64,000 nt of DNA from NCBI GenBank assembly GCA_014379965.1, contig JACMKU010000161.1, positions 1 to 64,000 on the forward strand, written 5' to 3'. Below the pieces are notes generated by a model. The model ran no database searches and was not told the origin of the DNA. It worked only from the letters and a program-made list of their open reading frames with translations. Positions within the stretch are counted from its first letter, which is position 1. Each line of letters begins with the position of its first letter. Positions 44,396 through 51,973 of the stretch are shown here, in pieces. This stretch comes from Chitinophagaceae bacterium. GTDB lineage: Bacteria > Bacteroidota > Bacteroidia > Chitinophagales > Chitinophagaceae. The position numbers and the translations under genes were made by a program.

Positions 44396-44416
44396 TTTGC
44401 ACACAGTTTGCACACA
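44396..44416 (-). repeat. GTGTGCAAA direct repeat pair (possible recombinase arm site, left)
   Basis: The minus strand carries GTGTGCAAA twice, 11 bp apart, 52 bp beyond the tRNA-Val 3' end. A 20-bp block with 17 matches, in opposite orientation, lies at 51818-51837. Paired direct repeats beside a tRNA are what a tyrosine-integrase att region often shows. No integrase was found in the window. The rest of the gap up to 44782 contains nothing recognisable. Confidence 0.5.
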
Positions 44417-44782
44417 TTTTTTAAATTGGAGGTATCAGCAGGGAGCTTTGCCGAGCCTAATGGATCAATATTTCGGGTAGTCGGGGAATGTTGATAATAA
44501 TCGGGATGCATAAAGCCCCACAAATTTCGTTTAGACATGTAGACGGAGAAGCGTCCTTAATTCGAGACGTTTTCTAAGATTGAGAACGTGAAAAAACGGT
44601 TTAAGGTAGGGTGAAATAACGCTTGTTTTAGGAGAGAGAATGAATCAAATTTGGAAGCAACCTGCTCAATGGGGGATCGGATGGAGATTAAGTGCCTTAT
44701 CCAAAATTCGAACGATTAAGATTAGTGTTGTTTAGGCTTGAAGATTTTCACTTCCGTATGGTAACTAACTATTTCTGAATCT

Positions 44783-45652
44783 ATGGTCGCGACTCAAAAT
44801 ATGTCTACATACAACTATGCGCTGTCACAAGTGTTTAGTCCTGCATTGCTTAAAAGGATTAATGATCCTTCGCTTGAGGCAACTATGCGATCCTTATTGC
44901 AAAGATGTTCCTTATATGAGGATGAGGAGTCATGGAATTTAACCAAGGCTTTGGACATAACTTATACGTATCTCAAAAGGAATTATAGGTGCGAATATGT
45001 CTACAAGAATGAAATTGCTAACCAGATACTGCTAAAATTACATAAGAACAATTCGGCCACCCTCCTTAAAGAAATTGCCTCCGATAATTGTATTGCTGAT
45101 ATTGTCATTATTAATGGTACCACTACCGCATATGAGGTGAAGACGGAATTAGACACTTTCAATAGACTTCCGAGCCAATTAGAATCGTATCAGATGATCT
45201 ACGACCACTTGTTTGTCGTAACCTATCCGAGTGCCATAACAACTCTTAGTAAATCACTTAGTAATAAAATCGGATTGATTGCGCTTGAGAAAAACGGCAA
45301 GTTAAAAACGGTTAGGGAGGCCAAATTATTAACCGATAAGTTTAATCCAGGTAAGGCGGTTTTGACTCTCAGACAATCAGAATTAGTTCAGGCCTACCAA
45401 AATTTGGATGGAGCGCTTCCTCAAATGGGAACGGCATTTGTGCATCGATTCTGTTGTAATTGGTTTATGACCCTCGAACTTGATGTGGCGCGTGATTTAT
45501 TTAGACAGTGCTTAAAATCAAGAAAGCCAACAAATCTGCAATTTGATCTTGTCCGGCGATGCCACCCTTCCCTAAAAATGATGTTTCTTGGCCGGGAGCT
45601 GTCGAATAAAGCGTGCAATTTAGTAATGGCAAGATTAGGGCTTCTCGAGTAA
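44783..45652 (+). CDS. sce7726 family protein (PD-(D/E)xK nuclease-like)
   Basis: A 289-residue protein of the sce7726 family. The core DNCIADIVIINGTTTAYEVK (101-120) places D106 and E118-V-K120 in the D...ExK arrangement of PD-(D/E)xK nucleases, with E122 following. KNEIANQILLKLH upstream would supply the first helix. The ATG at 44783 or the one at 44801 could start it. Genes of this family are commonly beside sce7725 genes, as here (21 nt downstream), and appear in variable genome regions. The role is not established, and nuclease activity in defence is my inference from the fold and the company. Confidence 0.82.
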   Translation: MVATQNMSTYNYALSQVFSPALLKRINDPSLEATMRSLLQRCSLYEDEESWNLTKALDITYTYLKRNYRCEYVYKNEIANQILLKLHKNNSATLLKEIASDNCIADIVIINGTTTAYEVKTELDTFNRLPSQLESYQMIYDHLFVVTYPSAITTLSKSLSNKIGLIALEKNGKLKTVREAKLLTDKFNPGKAVLTLRQSELVQAYQNLDGALPQMGTAFVHRFCCNWFMTLELDVARDLFRQCLKSRKPTNLQFDLVRRCHPSLKMMFLGRELSNKACNLVMARLGLLE

Positions 45653-45673
45653 TGTAACATTAACCACCGTCAT

Positions 45674-46594
45674 ATGTACTTTCCCTATTTACGAGGCAAG
45701 CAATTTGAGTTAGAAGCTTTACTTGATGTCTCCCCAAAAGTTTACTTAAATACCCTCCCAATCATTGAGCCAGTGAATACCACACAAAGGAAGTTTTACC
45801 GAAAGCTGGCGGGTAAAGGATATCCTCTGATACTAGTAACGAACCCCTATCATCCCCAGGCAAATCGATTGACAACCGCAGTTGTTCAAGGGATTTTGGA
45901 CGATGAACTTTCTACAAATCCTACGGTGCGAGTTGGCTATCTGATTGACCAGCGATTCAGGCTTGCCCACTTTACCTCCTTTCTTAATTCTAACCCTTCA
46001 CGAGGTAAAGCAGTAATTTTCAGAGTGAATCCATTGCCAGCAGACCTCACCGCTATTGCCGCCGCAATTACCAAGCATCCTGTGGAGTATATGATCTTCG
46101 ATGAAAGATTGACAAATTCAGCGACACGGGCTGTGTTTAATTCACATGCGCAAAAAGTATTGATAACTGATGGATTTCAACATCACGACCGAAATGCAGA
46201 TTACCCGCCGGTGAGCACATTCAGTTCTAATTATAATTCGTGGCGGATAGATGGGTGGTATGGTATCGGGGACTACTTATCTATTGGAGATGTTTTTAAA
46301 GAAGGCGGTGGTCAAGTATACGTGGTAAGCCTGCATATTACAATAGAATCACCATCAGGTCTATTGATGCATCATTTTTCCTCACGAGTTCATTCTACAA
46401 TTAAAGGATTTTCAGCCGAGAAATTTGCCGAGGCCAATTCTTTGTTAGTTGCGTCCCCGCAGGTTCGACCCCTTAGTAGTAGCGGTATAGAGCTATTCCG
46501 TGACTGGCATCATCGTTCACATAACCCACAATTAGGAGCGGCAAAAAAGGCATCAGTGATGAACCATATTGAGTTGCTGTCAAGTCTAATTTAG
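45674..46594 (+). CDS. sce7725 family protein (Beta-protein-like)
   Basis: A 306-residue protein beginning MYFPYLRGKQFELEALLDVS, the characteristic start of the sce7725/Beta-protein family, followed by VYLNTLPIIEPVN. The fold is probably a TIM-like barrel: successive strands such as PLILVTN, VRVGYLID, VIFRVNP, MIFDERL and VLITDGF are each followed by a helix. No catalytic residues are established for the family. It partners with the nuclease-like sce7726 gene just upstream, and the two are presumably one functional unit. Confidence 0.82.
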   Translation: MYFPYLRGKQFELEALLDVSPKVYLNTLPIIEPVNTTQRKFYRKLAGKGYPLILVTNPYHPQANRLTTAVVQGILDDELSTNPTVRVGYLIDQRFRLAHFTSFLNSNPSRGKAVIFRVNPLPADLTAIAAAITKHPVEYMIFDERLTNSATRAVFNSHAQKVLITDGFQHHDRNADYPPVSTFSSNYNSWRIDGWYGIGDYLSIGDVFKEGGGQVYVVSLHITIESPSGLLMHHFSSRVHSTIKGFSAEKFAEANSLLVASPQVRPLSSSGIELFRDWHHRSHNPQLGAAKKASVMNHIELLSSLI

Positions 46595-46625
46595 TCCTTT
46601 CAAGGTTAATAGCAGGTAGTAGTAA

Positions 46626-47093
46626 TCAAAGAGCCACCCAGGTGTAAGGGTTATTCGATTCAATAGTTTCAATTTCATCAATAAAGAGCGATTGCTCTTT
46701 TGTGTTAATCCGGTATCTCAAATCTAGATAAGCGGTTTGTTTGCTAATTGCGGCCCAGGGTACGCCTATATAATCCATTTGCAAACATAAAACGCATTTT
46801 AGATCCGTTGGGGCATTTGCATCTATTTTAAATGCTGGCGGTATTGACTCTCCAATGAAAGAAAGATCATAGTATTCTCGGCCATTATAGAATTTAGCTT
46901 TCAAGTCAGAAAGGATGCGAGGGTCTTTGGAGGTATTAAGAAACTGAAGGAATAGAGAAAAGGAAAGAATTTGAGTCGATTTTCCCTCAGATTCATAGTG
47001 GATGATGAATCGTTTATGGTTGAGAATTACTTTCCCTCTCCTCGAAACCAGCTTTGCAACATATGGGATTAAAGATGCCCAGTCGATACTCAT
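46626..47093 (-). CDS. Hypothetical protein
   Basis: A 155-residue soluble protein on the opposite strand to its neighbours. It has an N-terminal hydrophobic helix (ASLIPYVAKLV) and mostly beta-type sequence after that (RRGKVILNHKRFIIHYES, YYDLSFIGESIPPAFKID), with a CVLC cysteine pair at about 109-112. No family recognised. It converges with the sce7725 gene, 31 nt apart. Confidence 0.6.
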   Translation of the reverse strand: MSIDWASLIPYVAKLVSRRGKVILNHKRFIIHYESEGKSTQILSFSLFLQFLNTSKDPRILSDLKAKFYNGREYYDLSFIGESIPPAFKIDANAPTDLKCVLCLQMDYIGVPWAAISKQTAYLDLRYRINTKEQSLFIDEIETIESNNPYTWVAL

Positions 47094-47213
47094 AGGCCAA
47101 GCTATTTTCAGAGATCTAAAAATACCGATGTTTGCCTCATTTCCCCAATTTGCCCAGGCAGGTCAACTCTCCGAAGGATCAATACATTACGTAACTTTAT
47201 TGAAAGTGGGCAT

Positions 47214-47474
47214 ATGGAAACTTACACTTCTGAACAAGCGAATTATCTTATGGAATATTACGGGGCCAAAATAGTCGGCGGGCTGTTGGAAGAGTCAACA
47301 GGCTCTAAGGCCGTGGGATTGTTCATGGAAAATGTGGACGATGAAAAGTACATAATTCAGGTAGAGGGCACTCTGATAAGGGGAGTAGTTAAACCGAAAA
47401 GGCGGCTGGACCTGGTGGCAAAGACTCAAGGGTTGCCATCGCCGGCGGAGATATTGAGAGACAGAAGTGTGTGA
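47214..47474 (+). CDS. Small hypothetical protein
   Basis: An 86-residue protein, METYTSEQANYLMEYYGAK followed by a beta-rich middle (VGLFMENVDDEKYIIQVEG) and a basic tail (VKPKRRLDLVAK). No known motif. No clear promoter. Isolated between a minus-strand gene and the operator at 47.8 kb. Confidence 0.5.
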   Translation: METYTSEQANYLMEYYGAKIVGGLLEESTGSKAVGLFMENVDDEKYIIQVEGTLIRGVVKPKRRLDLVAKTQGLPSPAEILRDRSV

Positions 47475-47805
47475 TACGAACAGTAGCCGATAGATCAGGC
47501 AGGCTTGAAGGGCGGCGGCGGATATTTTGGATACCTTCCCGGGCAGTTATTTCTAACTGAATTCAAGGTAGTCATTGGATTTAAGACGCAGCTTGCTGCA
47601 ATTTATCTTTTAATATATCTTTTATAAATACCTTCTTTAATAATGTATCAAATGTTGATAGGTAACCCCACTGTAGATTGACCGGTATTAACCTTTACAT
47701 GATAGGCCAATCTTTGAATGATTTAGTAAATTAAATGTACCAGCAGATTTATTCTAGAGAATCGAGACTGCTCAAAAATTAAGTCGTTAATAAAAACAAA
47801 ATGTA

Positions 47806-47846
47806 GGACAATCGAGTTGTCCGACAAACCAAAAGGCTTATCTTTG
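47806..47846 (+). promoter_or_regulatory. Promoter with overlapping operator for the phage-like operon
   Basis: TTG (47817-47819), 19 nt, then TATCTTTG (47839-47846) fits the Bacteroidota consensus. The -33 element is part of the inverted repeat GGACAA-TCGAG-TTGTCC (47806-47822), so a bound repressor would cover it. The first gene starts 94 nt downstream of the -7 box. The remainder of the 466-bp gap (47475-47940) shows no gene. Confidence 0.65.
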
Positions 47847-47940
47847 TGGTGGATTTCATGAAAGCAACTCTTGTCTTTCCCATCCACATCGAGAAAAGAA
47901 ACCGCACAAATCGCTTCAAGTTCCAAGTTTTACACTTCTC

Positions 47941-48174
47941 ATGGAAAATGAAAAGTCATTATTGACAAAGGAGCAACTCGCAGATGAATTTAAAGTTTCA
48001 ACAAAAACGATCGATAGGTACGTTGCACGAGGATGGCTTAAGAAGATCAAGGTCGGGAAGTATGTCAGATTCGATCCGGATATAATTGACAAGGTTCGAG
48101 CTCATCTCGAGTCCGCCGCTCCTCCCCCTGGGGAAAATAGATTGCTAACTAATATCACCACAGATTGCGATTAA
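47941..48174 (+). CDS. Excisionase-type helix-turn-helix protein
   Basis: A 77-residue DNA-binding protein of the MerR-like excisionase (HTH_17) kind: LLTKEQLADEFKVSTKTIDR followed by a wing ending KVGKYVRFDPDIIDKVRAHL. The C-terminal tail is proline-rich. Such proteins act as recombination directionality factors or as regulators of the element that carries them. First gene behind the operator at 47.81 kb and start of a long co-directional run. Confidence 0.88.
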   Translation: MENEKSLLTKEQLADEFKVSTKTIDRYVARGWLKKIKVGKYVRFDPDIIDKVRAHLESAAPPPGENRLLTNITTDCD

Positions 48175-48186
48175 AGTTATTATTAA

Positions 48187-48612
48187 GTGAATCTTATATC
48201 ATTTTTAGAGGAGGACAAAATTGCGTTCCTCAGAGTTCCAAAGTGTTTACGCAGACTCGTAACGCCTCATGCCGCTGACTTGTATGCTTTATTGCGGGAA
48301 AGAAGAAGGTGGTTAATTGAAAAGAAGCTCATCAAAAACCATGAAGCATGGTTTTTTTATCCGACCCGGCAAATGCAATCTGACTTGCTCGCCCCCAATT
48401 CTTTGAATCATCTTAAGCTGTTGCTGAAAAAGTTAGAAGCGCAACGTTTGGTTCAGATTCAGGTACAAAAGGTGCCACCATTTACTAAGTATTATAGATT
48501 GGACGATTCTGTCTATTCTTTGATAGCACAAAGGGAGGCCAAGGCTCTCACAAAGAGGAATGAAAAGGAATTTGAGGAAGAGCATAAGGAAGAGGATTAC
48601 GACCCGATCTAA
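48187..48612 (+). CDS. Winged-helix-like replication/regulatory protein
   Basis: A 141-residue protein with a GTG start at 48187, 12 nt after the excisionase-type gene. The pattern LYALLRERRRWLIEKKL, WFYPTRQ-like WFFYPTRQMQSDL, NHLKLLLKKLEAQRLVQIQV, then PPFTKYYRL resembles the winged-helix domain of phage replisome organisers and plasmid initiators. The C-terminus is highly acidic (KEFEEEHKEEDYD). Function inferred from this resemblance only. Confidence 0.65.
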   Translation: MNLISFLEEDKIAFLRVPKCLRRLVTPHAADLYALLRERRRWLIEKKLIKNHEAWFFYPTRQMQSDLLAPNSLNHLKLLLKKLEAQRLVQIQVQKVPPFTKYYRLDDSVYSLIAQREAKALTKRNEKEFEEEHKEEDYDPI

Positions 48613-48681
48613 GAGTAGTTGCAGTAATGCCAATACAATCGCTGTAATTGACAATCAAATCGACCTTAATTAATTTTTAAA

Positions 48682-49032
48682 ATGTATCAACGGAAGCATT
48701 CCTACGACTCGCTTAGGGAGTCATTGAAATTATTAGCACATGTAATTCCACGCCAGAATAATGTCTTTTCTAAATCGAAGGAGGAGAATGATCTTTCAGT
48801 TTTTAAGAGATGTCTTGATTTGTACAAGGAAAAGGAAGAGGTTGGAGGACTTATGTACGACCAGTTTTGTGACCTCAAGGGTGACTTCACCTCAGGCAAA
48901 TTAAACCTAGCCCGGTATAAAGATAAGCTGTTAGAATACCAGGAGTTCTTTAATAGCGGGGTAATAAAAACGGATCTTCCCAAATCGTTAAAGGCACCTG
49001 AGATAATCTCTGAGATCGAAAAATATGTTTGA
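48682..49032 (+). CDS. Small helical protein, shared C-terminal module (copy 1)
   Basis: A 116-residue protein with no recognised family. Its C-terminal 60 residues (YDQFCDLKGDFTSGKLNLAR, then LLEYQEFFNSG, ISEIEKYV) line up with the C-termini of the products at 49775, 50601 and 51974. The common pattern is F, about five residues, (S/D)F, G or H, I/L, Y/F, then an LxxYxE-like helix, a variable loop and a final IxxxIxxYL helix. Predicted all-helical. The neighbours and spacing suggest one transcript from 47.9 kb. Confidence 0.65.
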   Translation: MYQRKHSYDSLRESLKLLAHVIPRQNNVFSKSKEENDLSVFKRCLDLYKEKEEVGGLMYDQFCDLKGDFTSGKLNLARYKDKLLEYQEFFNSGVIKTDLPKSLKAPEIISEIEKYV

Positions 49033-49210
49033 TGGTTTGACAGATCTAGTAAAGTATCAGCATGAGAAAAAATGTGATGTTGCAAAAATAAATGCATACA
49101 AAAGAGAGCAACAACATCTAACGAACGGTATCTTTGCCCCACAATCGCGGTGCATCCTGCATCAAATCGAACTTCTCCCTTGACTGTAAGGGTACAGAAA
49201 CAATCCCGTA

Positions 49211-49561
49211 ATGACCTCTGGCTATTCTTCAATTAACCCCTTTGAGGTTATCGATAGACGTTTACAATCAATTGAGAGTCTGTTAGCCGATCTGCTTTCA
49301 AAAATCGGTAATCAAAGTCCCCATGAGGATGATTGGGTGGAATCGGAAGAGGCAGCCAAGATGCTTCATTGGTCCGTTGACCACTTGTATGCTAAACACC
49401 GCACCATACTACATTCCACGAAACACGGGAAGAAGATATTGTTCTCCAGACAAGAGATTGAAGAATACTTGCAATCCAAGAGGATGAAGCCTGTGGATGA
49501 GGAGGTAATCGACGTTGAGAAATTCCGAATCAGAAGATTGAGTAAGCATAAGACTGCATAG
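49211..49561 (+). CDS. Second excisionase-type helix-turn-helix protein
   Basis: A 116-residue protein with an N-terminal coiled-coil-like helix (VIDRRLQSIESLLADLLSKI) and an HTH_17 domain at about 42-90 (WVESEEAAKMLHWSVDHLYA, then KKILFSRQEIEEYL). N-terminal helix plus HTH is typical of Bacteroidota element-borne excisionase-like proteins. Two different proteins of this type in one operon is unusual. A hairpin follows at 49571-49610. Confidence 0.85.
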   Translation: MTSGYSSINPFEVIDRRLQSIESLLADLLSKIGNQSPHEDDWVESEEAAKMLHWSVDHLYAKHRTILHSTKHGKKILFSRQEIEEYLQSKRMKPVDEEVIDVEKFRIRRLSKHKTA

Positions 49562-49570
49562 GCAGGTAAA

Positions 49571-49610
49571 TAAAAAAACCCTGGGGGAAACAAAACCCAG
49601 GGTTTAAAAC
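49571..49610. terminator. Hairpin after the second excisionase-type gene
   Basis: AAACCCTGGG (49576-49585) pairs with CCCAGGGTTT (49596-49605) around a 10-nt loop. Only the minus-strand reading ends in a T-run, so on the plus strand it may pause or stabilise rather than terminate. The remaining bases up to 49774 show nothing else. Confidence 0.6.
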
Positions 49611-49774
49611 TAATAATACCTACTGACAATGCAAAGGTAGTTCGAGTATTTCATAGGTGGAGATTAGTTGTTGACAAAGGTTTGTGAAATAATATCTGAA
49701 GAGCTACAAATTAATTTATAGAATTATCAACGCAGAAGGATTGCCAAAATAAAAAATAATTCAGCAGGCTAATA

Positions 49775-50266
49775 ATGAAAACGGCTCTCAAACCATATGT
49801 ACAGAATTTGGGCGTTCATCTTGCAAAACTATTTTCCATGTGCGAGCAATACAATAAGGTGACTCGGTGGCTGAATAGATATGGGGAAATTAAAAAAGAT
49901 TGGGTGGAAGAACTAAGACGACTTAATAGCGAGGCTATGCAAGGGAGGAATGTATCCGGCAAGAGGTTCATGCACCTGGATATTCTATTAGAGTTACGGC
50001 AAATTGATAAGGCAGAGAAAATAAGTTGCCGGGAAGAATTGCAGGATAAGTTGCAAGAATTGGCCAGGACAGTTTTTGAAACATTTAGCCATATTAGTTC
50101 GGATTTTGAAACAGGGAGCATTAGTCAGACGGAGTTCGTAGAATGCCTGAAGCTGTACCGGGAGTTAATTAATGGGTCGGATATGGAATTCATTCATACT
50201 TCAGCTTCCTGGGATGTCAAGAGGGCGATTAAGGAACATCTACCGACCAAAGCCATTAAAAGTTAA
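49775..50266 (+). CDS. Small helical protein, shared C-terminal module (copy 2)
   Basis: A 163-residue helical protein. The C-terminal part, TVFETFSHISSDFETGSISQ, LKLYRELINGSD, VKRAIKEHL, corresponds to the module described for the product at 48682. The N-terminal two thirds (VTRWLNRYGEIKKDWVEEL and a long charged helix) is not shared in an obvious way. No transmembrane segment or known motif. Element-encoded, function unknown. Confidence 0.68.
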   Translation: MKTALKPYVQNLGVHLAKLFSMCEQYNKVTRWLNRYGEIKKDWVEELRRLNSEAMQGRNVSGKRFMHLDILLELRQIDKAEKISCREELQDKLQELARTVFETFSHISSDFETGSISQTEFVECLKLYRELINGSDMEFIHTSASWDVKRAIKEHLPTKAIKS

Positions 50267-50295
50267 TTTATAAAGATTGCAGTCAATATTAAATA

Positions 50296-50547
50296 ATGTC
50301 AGAAAGAAGAAATCTAAGAGAGTTGTCAAGAGAAGGATGGAATGGTGTCGCTACCGTTGAAAACATTAACTCAGGTAGTCTCCAGAGAATAGCGGACTCA
50401 TTGGAGAAGATTGCCTTGAATCACAAACGACTGCAAGACGATCTTGCCTGGACGGAAAGACGACTAAAGGAAGAAAGGGAGAGCGGCCACAGATTGAGAA
50501 GATCGAATGCTGCATTTAAAGGTCACATCACGAGGTTGAAAAAGTAA
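50296..50547 (+). CDS. Small coiled-coil protein
   Basis: An 83-residue protein whose second half is strongly charged and helical (RIADSLEKIALNHKRLQDDL, RRLKEERESGHRLRRSN), consistent with a short coiled coil. Starts 30 nt after the preceding gene. No family recognised; small coiled-coil proteins of this kind are common in phage and mobile-element early regions. Confidence 0.6.
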   Translation: MSERRNLRELSREGWNGVATVENINSGSLQRIADSLEKIALNHKRLQDDLAWTERRLKEERESGHRLRRSNAAFKGHITRLKK

Positions 50548-50600
50548 AACTTGGTAGCGAGATACATGAAAGTGAATCGGAAGGTTAAAGATTAATTTAT

Positions 50601-50909
50601 ATGATAAACATTAGTCAGTTGGGAACTCAAGGGGTGTTACTCCAGTCGCATGTTAATCAGTTGAGTGAAGTTATGCAACTGGATAGGCAGGATGCTGTTG
50701 TGCAATTACAAATTGAATCCTTGTCAAAAAATATCCTGAATAGATTTCTTAATGTAAAAAGCAGCTTCATTGAACGGCATATTAATCAAGGGCAGTATGA
50801 AGACTTTCTACGCATTTTGAAAGAAGCCTTAAGTGGTAAAGTCAATTTAGACAATCCACACTTTGATGTACAGGACATTAGGACAGAAATAGATCGATAC
50901 ATTATCTAG
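50601..50909 (+). CDS. Small helical protein, shared C-terminal module (copy 3)
   Basis: A 102-residue protein. Residues 45-102 (ILNRFLNVKSSFIERHINQG, YEDFLRILKEALSG, DIRTEIDRYII) match the module found in the products at 48682, 49775 and 51974. The N-terminus (LSEVMQLDRQDAVVQLQIE) is a helix. Function unknown. The next gene follows after 10 nt. Confidence 0.65.
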   Translation: MINISQLGTQGVLLQSHVNQLSEVMQLDRQDAVVQLQIESLSKNILNRFLNVKSSFIERHINQGQYEDFLRILKEALSGKVNLDNPHFDVQDIRTEIDRYII

Positions 50910-50919
50910 AATATTAATA

Positions 50920-51165
50920 ATGAAAAAAGACAAAGCAAGGCCAGTGGGCATGGATGATGTGGTTTCACTGGCATGGAAGAGTTTGAATTTTTATAAAGAA
51001 GCGTCTCGAGGAAAGAAGATGAGTACTGCCAAGGAATTGGTAGCAACATTCAAGAATAGTCCGGCTATCAAAAAGGCGGGATGGGATTCAGAACCAATCA
51101 CTTTGGTTGAGAGAATGCTTGTGAAAACATTCCATATTGTGAATCAGGCAAGGCTTAAAAAATAA
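50920..51165 (+). CDS. Small hypothetical protein
   Basis: An 81-residue, basic, helical protein (MKKDKARPVGMDDVVSLAWK, KELVATFKNSPAIKKAGWDS, LVERMLVKTFHIVNQARLKK). No family recognised. The tight spacing to its neighbours and shared AT-rich leader style place it in the same operon. Confidence 0.6.
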   Translation: MKKDKARPVGMDDVVSLAWKSLNFYKEASRGKKMSTAKELVATFKNSPAIKKAGWDSEPITLVERMLVKTFHIVNQARLKK

Positions 51166-51216
51166 TTAAATTATAAGCTATAATGGCCGTCTTCTCTAGA
51201 ATCTTAGGCTCTTTGA

Positions 51217-51804
51217 ATGAGTAGAAAAAGAAAAATACCTGTAGTGGTGGTGGAAAGGCTTCCAGTTCTGTCCATAAAAAATATCCGAAGCCTGGGGTTG
51301 CTGGATAAGGTCGAGCGGTATAGAGAAATGCCATTACAACTTAGGGTGCATTCCGGTCTAGCCCAATCGATCAATACCGTTAGGGTTGCTATCCTATTGG
51401 ATGATGATCATTCTTATATACGACTGACCTATGATTTGGATGGAGAACCAGTAGACTATCGGATACGACTCGCGAGACTGAGAAGTAATCTGGGAAGAGG
51501 CGGATGGTTATGGTATTTCCTTTGTCCTGGCAGTAAAAGGTTAGCCAGAAAGCTATTTCTATATCGTGGTCGTTTTGTTGGGATCGAAGCTATTAAGGGG
51601 AAGATCTACCATCAACAGGTCCTGTCACGCCGTCAGAGGGCCCATTTTAAAGTAATAGCCAATCTGTCGAAGGCCGAGCAGATCATCAAGAAAAATAATC
51701 GAAAGTACCTTAAGCCTTATTATCAAGGTGCACCTTCCCGGCCTTGCATCAGAGCGATGAAGGCAAAGGCGACAATTGATCGTTTGACCGAGTTTTTTGT
51801 GTGA
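51217..51804 (+). CDS. Hypothetical protein resembling a decayed zinc-ribbon mobile-element protein
   Basis: A 195-residue, very basic protein. The segment LRSNLGRGGWLWYFLCPGSK followed by RLARKLFLYRGRFVGIEAI and IYHQQ has the layout of a widespread hypothetical family that reads FxCPxCxRRxxxLYL, then FxCRxCxxLxYxSQ. Here three of the four zinc cysteines are missing (CPGS, GIEAI). The C-terminus (AEQIIKKNNRKYLKPYYQGA) matches the helical end of that family. If the relationship is right, it is a metal-free descendant. Role unknown. The GTGCAAA repeat pair follows 13 nt after the stop. Confidence 0.65.
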   Translation: MSRKRKIPVVVVERLPVLSIKNIRSLGLLDKVERYREMPLQLRVHSGLAQSINTVRVAILLDDDHSYIRLTYDLDGEPVDYRIRLARLRSNLGRGGWLWYFLCPGSKRLARKLFLYRGRFVGIEAIKGKIYHQQVLSRRQRAHFKVIANLSKAEQIIKKNNRKYLKPYYQGAPSRPCIRAMKAKATIDRLTEFFV

Positions 51805-51817
51805 CAAAATGTCTATG

Positions 51818-51837
51818 GGGTGCAAATTGCGTGCAAA
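51818..51837 (+). repeat. GTGCAAA direct repeat pair (possible recombinase arm site, right)
   Basis: GGGTGCAAATTGCGTGCAAA matches the block at 44396-44416 at 17 of 20 positions, but in opposite orientation. It lies in the 169-bp gap between two element genes. Confidence 0.5.
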
Positions 51838-51973
51838 GGAATCAAATGGAATAAGACTCACAGAGTATGCAACCTTTTCCAGGGCTGCATTCCAGAGGAA
51901 ATATTAAACTTTAATCCCTATGCTTAGGGAGCATATTTCAGTATAAAAATCGCTTAATAAGACTAAAAATGAT

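Noticed and set aside
44417-44782. Possible integrase remnant next to tRNA-Val
   Set aside because: Only a 27-codon ORF starting near 44640 was seen in the region I read, with no tyrosine- or serine-recombinase motif.
47723-47926. 67-codon minus-strand ORF upstream of the phage-like operon
   Set aside because: It overlaps the promoter/operator, starts antisense to the leader, and shows no motif or neighbour support.
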